Below are positions 1-9,108 of a DNA stretch of 64,000 nucleotides, piece by piece. A program made the position numbers and the translations under genes. The DNA lies in NCBI RefSeq assembly GCF_019263705.2, contig NZ_JADQDK010000001.1, positions 372,001 through 436,000 of the forward strand. The letters are read 5' to 3'. Below the pieces are notes generated by a model. That model was not told the origin of the DNA and made no database searches. It saw only the letters and a list, made by a program, of their open reading frames with translations. The first letter of the stretch is position 1, and each line of letters starts with the position of its first letter. Source of the DNA: Pseudonocardia abyssalis (GTDB taxonomy: Bacteria > Actinomycetota > Actinomycetes > Mycobacteriales > Pseudonocardiaceae).

Positions 1-744
1 GACGTCGCGGGCACCGTCGACGCCGTCGGCCCGGGAGTCACGCGCTTCGCCGTCGGCGACACCGTGTTCGGGATGCCCTGGTTCCCGCGCCAGGCCGCCG
101 CCTACGCGGAGTTCGTCACGGCCCCGTCGCGGCACTTCGCACACCGCCCCGCCGGGCTCAGCGAGGTCGCGGCCGCCGCGCTGCCGCTGGCCGGGCTCAC
201 CGCGTGGCAGAGCCTCGTCGACATCGCCGCCGTCCAGCCCGGCCAGCGGGTCCTGATCCACGCCGCGGCGGGCGGGGTCGGCCACCTCGCCGTGCAGATC
301 GCGAAGTCGCGCGGGGCGTACGTGATCGGTACCGCGTCGTCGGGCAAGCACGACCTGCTGCACGACCTGGGTGTCGACGAGGCCGTCGACTACCGGCGGG
401 AGGCGTTCGAGCGGGTCGTCGACCCCGTCGACGTCGTGTACGACCTGATCGGCGGCGACGTCGCCCTGCGCTCGCTCGATGTCCTGCGCCCCGACGGCCT
501 GATGATCTGCCTGCCCTCCGCCGCCGCCGCCGACGCGCTCGCGGCCGCCCGGGAGCGCGGCCTGCGCGCCACCGGGATGATCGTCGAGCCCGACGGCGAC
601 GGCCTCGACGAGCTCGCCCGGATGGTCGACCAGCGCAACCTGCGGGTCATCGTCGCCGAGACGTTCCCGCTGGAGCGCGCCTCGCACGCCCACCGCGCCG
701 GCGAGCTGGGGCGCACCACCGGGAAGCTGGTGCTCACCCCCTGA
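1..744 (+). CDS. MDR-family quinone/zinc-independent oxidoreductase, 5' end outside window
   Basis: The reading frame is open from the first base, so the N-terminus lies outside the window; 247 residues are visible. They hold the cofactor half of a medium-chain dehydrogenase/reductase, with a nucleotide-binding stretch around AAAGGVGHLAVQIAK and the GLTAWQ segment typical of zeta-crystallin-like NADPH:quinone oxidoreductases. No structural zinc Cys cluster is visible in this part. The family reduces quinones or enoyl/enone substrates with NADPH in the cytoplasm. It ends at TGA and is followed after 18 bases by a perfect 20-base palindrome that may terminate it. The subfamily is clear; the substrate cannot be assigned. 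Confidence 0.85.
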   Translation, partial: DVAGTVDAVGPGVTRFAVGDTVFGMPWFPRQAAAYAEFVTAPSRHFAHRPAGLSEVAAAALPLAGLTAWQSLVDIAAVQPGQRVLIHAAAGGVGHLAVQIAKSRGAYVIGTASSGKHDLLHDLGVDEAVDYRREAFERVVDPVDVVYDLIGGDVALRSLDVLRPDGLMICLPSAAAADALAAARERGLRATGMIVEPDGDGLDELARMVDQRNLRVIVAETFPLERASHAHRAGELGRTTGKLVLTP

Positions 745-762
745 CCCGGTCCCTCGGGGGCC

Positions 763-782
763 GCGGCCGACCGGTCGGCCGC
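763..782. repeat. perfect 20-base palindrome in the 745-1014 gap
   Basis: GCGGCCGACC followed by its exact reverse complement starts 18 bases after the oxidoreductase stop. It could be a T-less terminator or a protein site. The rest of the 270-base gap holds no gene. A second perfect palindrome of 16 bases lies at 935-950. A stretch at about 952-1000 contains GAACGGCC and TGATCGGC motifs that also occur in the repeat at 35702-35812. Confidence 0.5.
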
Positions 783-1014
783 TCGGCCGCGCCGTTCCCG
801 CCCGGCTCGGACCTCGGCCCGGCGTGATCGCGCTCGCCCCACTGCCCTGCGGACGGCCGCAGCGTGCGTCGGGAGCGATCAGGGGCTGAGGGTGGCGGCC
901 GGGATCGGTGCGATCCGCACGTCGGAGCCCTCGGCGGGGCCGCGGCCCCGGCGATCACGAACGGCCACGGCCAAGTGATGATCGGCCGCGGGACCCCGAC
1001 CCGCGGGGGTGCGG

Positions 1015-2190
1015 TCAGCGGCCCGCGGCCGCCCGGACCCGCTCGACGACCTGCTGGACGCGCTCGCGGACCCCGCGCAGCTCGGTGAGGTGGAACCAGT
1101 AGTCCGGATGGACGCCGTCGAGCCGCTCGACGGCGTTCTGCAGCCGCACCGACTGGGCGTCGAGGACGGGCCCGAACTCGGCCACGACCCCCCGGTCGAC
1201 GACGAGCCGCTGGGCGTCGCGGACGACGAACCGGGCGTCGGCGGCGTGGCGGGCGGGGTCGGCGCGGACGTCGCGCAGCTCCGCGAGCCGGTCGGTGACG
1301 GCGTCGGCGCGCTCCTCGGCGCGGGCCAGCTCGGCACGTGCGGCGGCGATCTGGTCGGCGGCGTCGTCCCAGTCGCCCGCGTCGGCCTGCGCACGGGCGG
1401 CGGTGACGGCGGTGTCGGCCGCGACGAGTGAGGCCTGCGCGCGGCGTTCGGCGTCGTCGAGGTCGCGGGAGCACTTCTCGGAGAACTCCCGGCGCAGCGA
1501 GGACAGGGCGGGCGGGATGCGGTCGGTGCGGGTCTGCGCGGCGGCCCGGCGCGTGGTGACGCTGGACAGCGCAGTGCGCACCTGGGCGGCGGTGCGCGGG
1601 GCGTCGGCGGCGAGGGTGTGGGCCTCGCGGGCCAGTTCCAGCGTGCGGGCGACGGCGTCGCGGCGTTCGCGCAGGCCGGGGGAGTCGAGCCGGGCGGCGG
1701 ACAGCTCGGCCTCGGCGAGCCGTTCCTCGGCCCGCCGCGACCGGACCCCGGCGGTGCCCGCCACGGCGGCCCGTGCGTCGACGAGCGCGACCCGCGCCTC
1801 GTGGATCGACCGCGGCAGGCCGGTGACCAGGTGCGCGGCCTCGTCCAGTACCCGGGCGTGCGACGAGCGGAACCGGCGGATCGCCTCGCGGGCCCGCTCG
1901 ATCTCCGTCGTCGCCCGCTCGTCGGCGGTGCGGGTCGCGGGTCCGGCCGGGGTGTCGGTGGTGGCGTTCAGGTAGGCCTCGGTGGCGTGGTCGCCGAGGA
2001 CCGCGACCTGCCGCCACGCGTCACCCAGGCGTCGGGCCGTGCCCAGCTCATCCGCGGCGTCGACCGCGGTGGCCGTGGCCCGCTGCTCGTCGTCGAGGGC
2101 GAGGAAGGCCTGCGTGGCGGCGTTGCGGGCGGCGAGGGCGCGGTCGTCGGGTGCCGCGTCCGGGGAGCCCCGGTCGGACCATCGGAACAA
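1015..2190 (-). CDS. coiled-coil protein of unknown function
   Basis: A 391-residue soluble protein that I cannot assign to a named family. It is dominated by Ala, Arg, Glu and Asp with long heptad-like helical stretches, for example around [20 protein letters not shown] and [19 protein letters not shown]. No signal peptide, membrane segment or catalytic motif is evident. Composition and length suggest an elongated helical-bundle or scaffold protein. It is convergent with the upstream oxidoreductase and 41 bases from the end of the YbhB-like gene. The ATG start gives the longest open frame and sits before the first helix. The frame has strong third-position GC, so it is a real gene, but its role is unknown. 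Confidence 0.75.
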   Translation of the reverse strand: MFRWSDRGSPDAAPDDRALAARNAATQAFLALDDEQRATATAVDAADELGTARRLGDAWRQVAVLGDHATEAYLNATTDTPAGPATRTADERATTEIERAREAIRRFRSSHARVLDEAAHLVTGLPRSIHEARVALVDARAAVAGTAGVRSRRAEERLAEAELSAARLDSPGLRERRDAVARTLELAREAHTLAADAPRTAAQVRTALSSVTTRRAAAQTRTDRIPPALSSLRREFSEKCSRDLDDAERRAQASLVAADTAVTAARAQADAGDWDDAADQIAAARAELARAEERADAVTDRLAELRDVRADPARHAADARFVVRDAQRLVVDRGVVAEFGPVLDAQSVRLQNAVERLDGVHPDYWFHLTELRGVRERVQQVVERVRAAAGR

Positions 2191-2231
2191 CCCGGCTCCC
2201 TCCGTGCGCTGGACGAGTCCAACCTACCCGT

Positions 2232-2768
2232 CTACTGCTCGAAGACCGGGGTGATCGTCGCGCGGCCGAGGGTGTGGGAGAAGAGGTTGAAGCCGAGGAA
2301 CGCGGGGGTGGCGTCCTCGGGAACCTCGAGCTCCTCGACGTCGACCGCGTGCACCACGACGAAGTAGCGGTGCGGGCCGTGCCCGGCGGGCGGGGCCGCG
2401 CCGATGTACCCGGCGAAGCCGCCGTCGTTCTTCAGCTGCACCGCACCGGACGGGAGGTTCGCACCGCCCTGCGCACCGGCGTCCGCGTCCAGCGAGGTGA
2501 CCGACGCGGGCAGGTTGAACGCGGCCCAGTGCCAGAAGCCGGACGCGGTGGGGGCGTCGGGGTCGTAGACGGTGACGGCGAAGCTCTTCGTGCCCTCGGG
2601 GGCGCCGGACCAGCTCAGCTGCGGGGAGCGGTCCTCGCCGCCGGGCACACCGAACGCGCCGCTCGCGTGCGGGGCGGGGAGGGTCTTGCCGTCCTCGACG
2701 TCGGTGCTCGTGACGGTGAACGTCGGCACCTCGGGGAGGAAGGTGTACGGGTCGGCGGGGGTCGCCAT
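2232..2768 (-). CDS. YbhB/YbcL-family (PEBP, Raf kinase inhibitor-like) protein
   Basis: A 178-residue protein of the phosphatidylethanolamine-binding fold. Diagnostic parts are [10 protein letters not shown], the ligand-pocket segment [19 protein letters not shown] and a [13 protein letters not shown] strand near the C-terminus. Bacterial YbhB-like proteins are cytoplasmic and have no firmly established substrate. The ATG at 2768 was chosen over a longer upstream frame because an AAGGAG ribosome-binding site lies just before it and homology begins there. It is divergent from the acetaldehyde dehydrogenase, and the operator at 2821-2841 lies between them, so it may share control with the catabolic genes. 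Confidence 0.9.
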   Translation of the reverse strand: MATPADPYTFLPEVPTFTVTSTDVEDGKTLPAPHASGAFGVPGGEDRSPQLSWSGAPEGTKSFAVTVYDPDAPTASGFWHWAAFNLPASVTSLDADAGAQGGANLPSGAVQLKNDGGFAGYIGAAPPAGHGPHRYFVVVHAVDVEELEVPEDATPAFLGFNLFSHTLGRATITPVFEQ

Positions 2769-2820
2769 GCTCTGCTCCTTCGTGGGTCGGTGAACGGGTA
2801 CGAACCTAGTTGCGGCAGGG

Positions 2821-2841
2821 GCGTTCCGCTGGTCGGAACGT
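2821..2841. promoter_or_regulatory. palindromic operator GCGTTCCG-N5-CGGAACGT
   Basis: Two 8-base arms, GCGTTCCG and CGGAACGT, are separated by CTGGT, with one mismatch from perfect dyad symmetry. The site ends 41 bases before the acetaldehyde dehydrogenase ATG. The same palindrome with the same 5-base spacer recurs before other catabolic operons at 34888, 36530, 20264, 25105 and 25143. The size and the GTTC/GAAC core suit an IclR-family regulator, three of which are encoded here. Which one binds is not shown. Confidence 0.65.
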
Positions 2842-2882
2842 CGTGGTTCCCCGGCGGCTGCCCGCACGTCAGGCTCGACACC

Positions 2883-3788
2883 ATGAGCTCCGGACCAGTC
2901 CCCGCCGCGATCGTCGGGCCGGGCAACATCGGCACCGATCTGCTGGCCAAACTCCAGCGCAGCGACGTCATCGACGTCCGATACATGGTGGGTGTCGTCG
3001 AGTCCGACGGCCTGCGCCGTGCCCGGGAACAGGGCATCGCGGCGTCCGCCGACGGCGTCGACTGGCTGCTGCGCCAGGACCCGCTGCCGCAGATCGTGTT
3101 CGAGGCCACGTCGGCCGCCGCCCACATCGCGAACGCCCCGCGCTACGCCGCGGCCGGGATCCAGGCCGTCGACCTGACGCCCGCGCACCTGGGCCCGATG
3201 GTCTGCCCGCCGGTGAACCTGCACGACCACGTCGACGCCCCGAACGTCTCGATGATCACCTGTGGCGGCCAGGCCACGATCCCGATGGTGCACGCGGTCT
3301 CGCGCGTCACCCCCGTGCCGTACGCGGAGATCGTGGCGTCGGTGTCCTCGCGGTCGGCCGGACCGGGCACCCGCGCCAACATCGACGAGTTCACGCACAC
3401 CACCTCCGGCGCGGTGTCGGAGGTCGGTGGTGCGGAGCGGGGTAAGGCGATCATCATCCTCAACCCCGTCGAACCGCCGATGATCATGCGCGACACGGTG
3501 TTCTGCATGACCGGCCCCGACGCCGACCACGGCGCCATCACGCGCTCGGTGCACGAGATGGTCGCGCAGGTGCAGGAGTACGTGCCCGGGTACTCGCTGC
3601 GGGCCGAACCACAGTTCGACGACCCCCGTCCCTCCTGGGGTGGCAACGGCCGGGTGGCCGTGTTCCTCGAGGTCAAGGGCAACGGCGACTACCTCCCGGA
3701 GTACGCCGGGAACCTCGACATCATGACCGCGGCGGCCGCCCGGGTGGGCGAGCTGATGGCGGCGCGGAAGCTGGAGGTGCCGGCATGA
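2883..3788 (+). CDS. acetaldehyde dehydrogenase (acetylating)
   Basis: A 301-residue enzyme of the DmpF/MhpF/BphJ/HsaG family, which oxidises acetaldehyde with NAD+ and CoA to acetyl-CoA. The N-terminus carries the nucleotide-binding glycine motif VGPGNIGTD. The catalytic cysteine is C127 in [11 protein letters not shown]. Length is normal for the family. The start is the ATG whose product begins just before the Rossmann strand; longer frames have no homology. Its stop overlaps the aldolase ATG by four bases (ATGA), fitting the channelling complex the two proteins form in known systems. It follows the operator at 2821-2841 and is the last step of the meta-cleavage route encoded in this window. 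Confidence 0.95.
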   Translation: MSSGPVPAAIVGPGNIGTDLLAKLQRSDVIDVRYMVGVVESDGLRRAREQGIAASADGVDWLLRQDPLPQIVFEATSAAAHIANAPRYAAAGIQAVDLTPAHLGPMVCPPVNLHDHVDAPNVSMITCGGQATIPMVHAVSRVTPVPYAEIVASVSSRSAGPGTRANIDEFTHTTSGAVSEVGGAERGKAIIILNPVEPPMIMRDTVFCMTGPDADHGAITRSVHEMVAQVQEYVPGYSLRAEPQFDDPRPSWGGNGRVAVFLEVKGNGDYLPEYAGNLDIMTAAAARVGELMAARKLEVPA

Positions 3789-4819
3789 GCCGCCCCGATC
3801 TCGCCCACGACGTCCGCATGGTCGACACCACCCTGCGCGACGGCAGCCACGCGATGGCGCACCAGTTCACGGAGGCGCAGGTGCGCGACACCGTCCGCGC
3901 GCTGGACGGGGCCGGCATCGGCGTCATCGAGGTCAGCCACGGCGACGGCATCGGCGGATCAAGCTTCAACTACGGCTTCTCCCACACCGATGAGATGACG
4001 CTCATCGCGGCGGCCCGCGACGAGGCGAAGCAGGCGAAGATCGCGGTGCTGCTGGTGCCCGGGATCGGCACCGTGGACGACCTCAAGCGCGCCCGCGACG
4101 CCGGCGCCGACATGGTGCGCGTGGCCACCCACTGCACCGAGGCCGACGTCTCGCCGCAGCACTTCGCGGCGGCGCGGGAGCTCGGCATGGAGACCGCCGG
4201 GTTCCTCATGATGGCGCACCGCACGTCGCCGGAGGACCTGGCGAAGCAGGCGCGGATCATGGTCGACGCGGGTTGCCAGGCCCCGTACTGCACCGACTCG
4301 GCGGGCGCACTGCTCATGCACGAGGCGCGGGCGCGGTTCGAGGCGCTGGTCGCGGAGGTCGGGGACGAGGCGTGGGTCGGCTACCACGGCCACCAGAACC
4401 TGAGCTTCGGCATCGCGAACTCGGTGATCGCGCAGGAGGTCGGTGTCCGCTACATCGACGGCTCGCTGTGCGCGCTCGGTGCGGGCTCGGGCAACTCGCC
4501 CACCGAGGTGCTCGCCGCGGTGTTCGACCGGCTCGGCGTCTCCACCGGCGTCGACCCGATGGCGCTGATCGACGCCGCCGAGGACGTCGTCCGCCCGTAC
4601 CTGAACCGCTGGCCGAAGATGGACCGCAACGCGATCGTGCAGGGCTGGGCCGGGGTGTACTCGTCGTTCCTGCTGCACGCGGAGACCGCGGCCGAGCGCT
4701 ACAAGGTGCCCGCGCACGCGATCCTGCGCCGCTGCGGGGAGATCGGGCTGGTCGGCGGCCAGGAGGACATGATCATCGACGTGGCGCTGCAGTTGGCGGC
4801 CGAGGGGGAGCAGGGCTGA
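3785..4819 (+). CDS. 4-hydroxy-2-oxovalerate aldolase
   Basis: A 344-residue aldolase of the DmpG/MhpE/BphI/HsaF family. It splits 4-hydroxy-2-oxovalerate to pyruvate and acetaldehyde and passes the aldehyde to its partner dehydrogenase. The DRE-TIM signature [13 protein letters not shown] gives R18, D19 and H22; the other metal ligands are H201 and H203 in YHGHQN. It is translationally coupled to the dehydrogenase upstream and overlaps the aldehyde dehydrogenase start by one base (TGATG). HsaF of steroid degradation is a close relative, but no other steroid-ring gene is in the window and a full catechol route is, so the catechol role is preferred. Confidence 0.95.
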   Translation: MSRPDLAHDVRMVDTTLRDGSHAMAHQFTEAQVRDTVRALDGAGIGVIEVSHGDGIGGSSFNYGFSHTDEMTLIAAARDEAKQAKIAVLLVPGIGTVDDLKRARDAGADMVRVATHCTEADVSPQHFAAARELGMETAGFLMMAHRTSPEDLAKQARIMVDAGCQAPYCTDSAGALLMHEARARFEALVAEVGDEAWVGYHGHQNLSFGIANSVIAQEVGVRYIDGSLCALGAGSGNSPTEVLAAVFDRLGVSTGVDPMALIDAAEDVVRPYLNRWPKMDRNAIVQGWAGVYSSFLLHAETAAERYKVPAHAILRRCGEIGLVGGQEDMIIDVALQLAAEGEQG

Positions 4820-6237
4820 TGGATCACTTCGGGCACGTCATCGACGGCGAGGAGATCACGCCGGGCCCCACGTTCGACTCGGTCGACCCGTGGACGCGGG
4901 AGCCGTGGGCGACGGTCGCGCTCGGCGGGGCGGCGGAGGCGGACCTCGCCGTCTCCGCGGCGCGCCGCGCGTTCGACGAGGGTCCGTGGCCGCGGATGGG
5001 CTTCGCCGAACGCGGCGCGCTGATCCACCGCCTCGCCGACCTGATCGAGGAGCACGCGCAGGAGCTGGCGCTGGCCGACTCCCGCGACATGGGCAAGCCG
5101 CTCGCCGACGCACTCGGCAAGGACGTGCCGCGCACGGCGCAGAACTTCCGCTTCTTCGCCGACCACGCGCGCCTGGCCATGGCCGAGACGCTGCCGATGG
5201 ACAGCGGCCACCACGCCTACACGCGCTACGAGCCGGCCGGCGTCGTCGCCGCGGTGGCACCGTGGAACTTCCCGCTGATGCTGGAGTCCTGGAAGGTCGC
5301 GCCCGCGCTGGCCTGGGGCAACACCGTGGTCCTCAAGCCCGCGGAGGACACCCCGGCGTCCGCGACGATCCTGGCCCGGCTCGCACGTGCGGCCGGTATC
5401 CCGCCGGGCGTGCTCAACGTCCTGCACGGCTACGGCCCCAACTCGGCGGGCTCCGCGCTCACCGAGGACCCCCGGGTCGACCGGATCACCTTCACCGGCG
5501 AGTCCGGGACGGGCCGGATCATCACCGGGGCCGCGGCGAGGAACCTGACCCCGGTCAGCCTGGAGCTGGGGGGCAAGGGCGCCAACCTGGTCTTCGCCGA
5601 CGCCGACCTGGACAACGCGGTCGACTGGTCGATCAAGGCGATCTTCACCAACGCGGGGCAGGTCTGCCTCGCGGGTTCGCGGCTCTACGTCGAGCGCCCG
5701 ATCCTCGACGAGTTCCTCGCGCGGTTCGTCGCCGCGGCGGAGAGGCTCGTGATCGGTGACCCCCGCGACCCGGCGACCCAGATCGGCCCGCTGGCCTCGC
5801 AGGCGCACTACGAGAAGGTGCGCGGCTACGTCGAGAACAGCGCCGGGAAGGTCCTCACCGGCGGGCTCGGGGACGGCTGGACGGTGAAGCCGACCGTCGT
5901 CGTCGACGCCCCGGCCGACTCGCCGATCATGTGCGAGGAGGTGTTCGGGCCCGTCGTCACGGTGACGCCGTTCGACTCCGAGGCGGAGGCCGTGCGCGTC
6001 GCGAACGACTCGCCCTACGGCCTCAACGCGATGGTGTTCACCGAGAACCTCTCGCGTGCGCACCGCGTCTCCGCGCAGCTGCGGGCGGGCACGATCTGGA
6101 CCAACTGCTTCTTCGTCCGCGACCTGCGGGCCCCGTTCGGCGGGTTCGCCGACTCGGGCTGGGGCCGCGAGGGCGGCAACTTCAGCCGGGAGTTCTTCAC
6201 GGAGCCGAAGGCCGTGGTGATGGCGATCCGGCCGTAG
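4819..6237 (+). CDS. aldehyde dehydrogenase, probably 2-hydroxymuconate semialdehyde dehydrogenase
   Basis: A 472-residue NAD(P)-dependent aldehyde dehydrogenase with the expected catalytic set: N150 in APWNFPL, E249 in LELGGKGAN and C283 in NAGQVCLAG. In this operon context, joined by a one-base stop-start overlap to the aldolase, it is best read as the DmpC/XylG/HpaE-type enzyme that oxidises the ring-cleavage semialdehyde to the dienoate. That product would enter the tautomerase, decarboxylase and hydratase steps encoded at 33-34.8 kb. Sequence alone cannot exclude another semialdehyde substrate. No dedicated ring-cleavage-product hydrolase (DmpD type) was seen, which makes this dehydrogenase the only visible branch. 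Confidence 0.9.
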   Translation: MDHFGHVIDGEEITPGPTFDSVDPWTREPWATVALGGAAEADLAVSAARRAFDEGPWPRMGFAERGALIHRLADLIEEHAQELALADSRDMGKPLADALGKDVPRTAQNFRFFADHARLAMAETLPMDSGHHAYTRYEPAGVVAAVAPWNFPLMLESWKVAPALAWGNTVVLKPAEDTPASATILARLARAAGIPPGVLNVLHGYGPNSAGSALTEDPRVDRITFTGESGTGRIITGAAARNLTPVSLELGGKGANLVFADADLDNAVDWSIKAIFTNAGQVCLAGSRLYVERPILDEFLARFVAAAERLVIGDPRDPATQIGPLASQAHYEKVRGYVENSAGKVLTGGLGDGWTVKPTVVVDAPADSPIMCEEVFGPVVTVTPFDSEAEAVRVANDSPYGLNAMVFTENLSRAHRVSAQLRAGTIWTNCFFVRDLRAPFGGFADSGWGREGGNFSREFFTEPKAVVMAIRP

Positions 6238-6308
6238 ACCCTGCCCCTCCATGCGTCGTTCGGGCTAGCCTTGTGCAGCCATGTGGGTCAATGGGTCGCC
6301 GCGGTGCC

Positions 6309-9008
6309 ATGATCGCCGGCATGGAGGTCCTGGCCGATCCACCCGCGTTCGTGGGGCGCGACCGCGAGCTGTCGGTGCTGGCCGGGCACCTCGCGCTCGC
6401 GCGGGCGGGCCGTTCGCAGGTGGTCGTCGTCGAGGGCGACCCCGGTTCCGGCAAGACCGCGCTGGTCCAGGCGTTCCTGGACGGCCTCGATCCGAACACG
6501 GGCGTGCTGCGGGCGAGCGGCGAGGAGGCCGAGGAGCTGGTCTCCTACGGCGTCGTCGAGCAGCTGGCCCGGGCCGTCGACCGGGTCGGGGACGCCGGGC
6601 CCGCCGTCGAGGTGCGTCCCGCCGACGAACCGCCGGTGGTCGGGGCCGTCCTCGTCGCCCTGCTCGACCGGCTGCGCGACCGCGGCGGGCCGGTCGTGGT
6701 CGTCGTGGACGACGGGCACTGGGCCGACGTGCCCTCGGTGCAGGCCCTGGTCTTCGCCCTGCGCCGCCTGGGCTCCGACCGCGTCCTGACGCTGGTCGCC
6801 GCCCGCCCGCACGACGGCGGCCGGATCGACCGGCTGCGCGGCCTCGCGTCGGGTGACCGCGGGAGGACGCTGCGCCTGGGCGGTCTCGGCGTCGACGGAC
6901 TGGTCGCGCTCGGGCGGGCGCTCGGGGCGGGTGAACTGCCGCCCCCGGCCGCGCAGCGCCTCCTCGCCCACACCGGGGGCGTCCCGCTGCACGCGCGGGC
7001 GCTGTTCGAGGAGGTCGACCCGGCCCTCCTGCGGTCGATGGAGGGCCCGCTCCCGTCCCCGATGTCCTACGCCGTGCTGGTGCTGGGCCGGCTCTCGCAG
7101 TGCCCGCCGGGCGCCCGGGCGGTGGTGGCCGCCGCCGCGGTGCTGGGGGAGCGCAGCCGGCTCACCGACGCCGTCGACCTCGCGGGGGAGACCGGCGCCG
7201 AGGTCGTCGCCCCTGCCGTCACCGCGAAGCTCGTGACCATCGGCCCGGCCCCCGACGGCACCGCGTTGCGCTTCCCGCACGCGCTGATCCGCGCGGCGGT
7301 CTACCACGACCTGGACCTCGCCGACCGGATGGCGCTGCACGCCCGCGCCGCCCGGATCGTCGACGCGCCCGACGAGGTGCTGCGGCACCGGGTCGCGGCG
7401 GCGGGCGGCAGCGACCGGGGACTCGCCGACGAGCTGCGCGCACTGGCCGGGGAGCAGGTCGAGCGGGGCGAGCGGTCCCGAGCGGCCGCCACGTTGATCT
7501 CCGCGGCGGGGCTGTACCCCGACGCGGCCGACCGCACCCGCGGCCTGCTCGACGCGGTCGAGCTGCTGGTTCTCGCGGGCGAGCGGTCCCGGGCCACGGA
7601 GCTGGCGAGGGCGGTGCCCGGTGGGCGGTCCGCGCACGAGCGCTTCGTGCGGGGCCTGCTGGCGTTCACCGCGGGGCGCACCTCCGAGGCCGAGCAGCTG
7701 CTGCTGGCCGCGTGGGCGGTCGCCGACGACACGGACCCCGGGTTCCGGGCCGGGGTCTGCGACGCGCTGTGCCACCTCTACTACCTGCAGCTGCGCACCA
7801 CGGAGTCCGTCGAGTGGGGCAACCGGGCGCTCGCGGTGGACCCGCGACAGTCGGTCTCGCTGGTCACCAGCCTGGCGCTGGCCGGCCGGTCCATCGCGCC
7901 CACCGCGGAACTCGCGACGGCGGTGGCCCGGGGCGCCCGGCTGCTGTGGACCGAGGACCACGCGGGCGCGCGCACCGAGCTGGCGGGCGCGGTCACCGCG
8001 CTGCGGGCTGGCGGCATGTTCGTGGCGAGCCTGCACGCCCAGGGTTACCTCGCGCTGACGCAGCACCGGATGGGGGCGTGGGACGGCGCCGTCGCCGACG
8101 CGACGGAGGCCGTCGCGCTCGCCGAGGACGCCGAGCAGGACTGGATGCTCGCCCGCCTGCACTCCTACGCCGCGATGCCGCACGCGGCGCGCGGCGAGTG
8201 GGACCGCGCCGACGCCCACGTCGCGGCGGCGACGGCGGCGGCCGCCGCGACCGGGCTGCCTCTGGACCGGGTCGGGGCCACCGTGGCCGCCGCGAACGTC
8301 GCCGACGCCCGCGGGGCGCACACCCGGGTCGTCGAGCTGCTCGGGCCGCTGGCCGAGCGCGCCGCGGGGCGGGCGGGGGAGCCGGGCGTCTCGAACTGGC
8401 CGTGCATGCTGGCCGACGCGCTGGTGCACCTCGGCCGCCCCGACGACGCCGACCGGGTGCTGGCCCCCTTCGAGCGCCGCGCAGCGGAGCTGGGGCGCCG
8501 GGTCGCGCTGACCGCGGCCGGCCGGGTCCGCGGGCGCGTGCTGGCCACGCGCGGCGACGTCATCGGGGCGGAGCGGGCGCTGCGGGACGCGGCCGACCAC
8601 GCCCGCGGCGCGGGCGCCGAGATCGACGTCGCGCTCACCGCGCTGACCCACGGCGCACTGCTGCGGCGGTCGGGGCGGCGCCGGGCCGCCGCCGACGCGC
8701 TGGGTGCGGCCCGCGCGGTGCTCGACCGACTCGGCGCCCGGCCCGCGCTGGAGCGCTGCGACGAGGAACTGGCGGCGTGCGGACTCACCCCGACCCGCCG
8801 CACGGCGCGGGAGCCCGGCGCCCTCACCCCGCGCGAGCTGTGCGTGGCCCGGCTAGCGGCGTCCGGGATGAGCAACCCCGAGGTCGCGGCGGAGCTGATC
8901 GTCAGCCTGAACACCGTGGAGTTCCACCTGCGCAACGTCTACGCCAAGTTCGGGATCCGCTCACGCGCCCAGCTCCGTGGGGCGCTCCGTGGGGCGGACG
9001 ACGGCTGA
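6309..9008 (+). CDS. large ATP-binding LuxR-family (LAL-type) transcriptional regulator
   Basis: An 899-residue regulator. The N-terminus has an AAA/NACHT-like ATPase with Walker A GDPGSGKT near residues 43-50 and a Walker B region [12 protein letters not shown] long alpha-helical, TPR-like middle follows. The C-terminus is a LuxR helix-turn-helix beginning [18 protein letters not shown], with the recognition helix near [14 protein letters not shown]. Such proteins activate transcription after sensing an inducer through the central repeats. The start is uncertain: ATGs at 6309 and 6321 both precede the FVGRDREL segment, and I took the first. It begins 71 bases after the aldehyde dehydrogenase in the same direction, but the gap and its size suggest independent transcription. 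Target genes are unknown. Confidence 0.9.
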   Translation: MIAGMEVLADPPAFVGRDRELSVLAGHLALARAGRSQVVVVEGDPGSGKTALVQAFLDGLDPNTGVLRASGEEAEELVSYGVVEQLARAVDRVGDAGPAVEVRPADEPPVVGAVLVALLDRLRDRGGPVVVVVDDGHWADVPSVQALVFALRRLGSDRVLTLVAARPHDGGRIDRLRGLASGDRGRTLRLGGLGVDGLVALGRALGAGELPPPAAQRLLAHTGGVPLHARALFEEVDPALLRSMEGPLPSPMSYAVLVLGRLSQCPPGARAVVAAAAVLGERSRLTDAVDLAGETGAEVVAPAVTAKLVTIGPAPDGTALRFPHALIRAAVYHDLDLADRMALHARAARIVDAPDEVLRHRVAAAGGSDRGLADELRALAGEQVERGERSRAAATLISAAGLYPDAADRTRGLLDAVELLVLAGERSRATELARAVPGGRSAHERFVRGLLAFTAGRTSEAEQLLLAAWAVADDTDPGFRAGVCDALCHLYYLQLRTTESVEWGNRALAVDPRQSVSLVTSLALAGRSIAPTAELATAVARGARLLWTEDHAGARTELAGAVTALRAGGMFVASLHAQGYLALTQHRMGAWDGAVADATEAVALAEDAEQDWMLARLHSYAAMPHAARGEWDRADAHVAAATAAAAATGLPLDRVGATVAAANVADARGAHTRVVELLGPLAERAAGRAGEPGVSNWPCMLADALVHLGRPDDADRVLAPFERRAAELGRRVALTAAGRVRGRVLATRGDVIGAERALRDAADHARGAGAEIDVALTALTHGALLRRSGRRRAAADALGAARAVLDRLGARPALERCDEELAACGLTPTRRTAREPGALTPRELCVARLAASGMSNPEVAAELIVSLNTVEFHLRNVYAKFGIRSRAQLRGALRGADDG

Positions 9009-9108
9009 CCCACCGCATCCCACGGAGCACCGTGGCGCGCCACGGTGCCCGCCCTGCCAGGGTCGATCACGGTCGGGGGCACCCGGTGACCGAGGGGGCG
9101 GAGTGGCG

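Noticed and set aside
2883..6237. Steroid ring degradation genes (hsaEFG type)
   Set aside because: The aldolase and dehydrogenase are close to HsaF/HsaG, but no hydratase is adjacent and no other steroid gene is in the window, while a full catechol route is.
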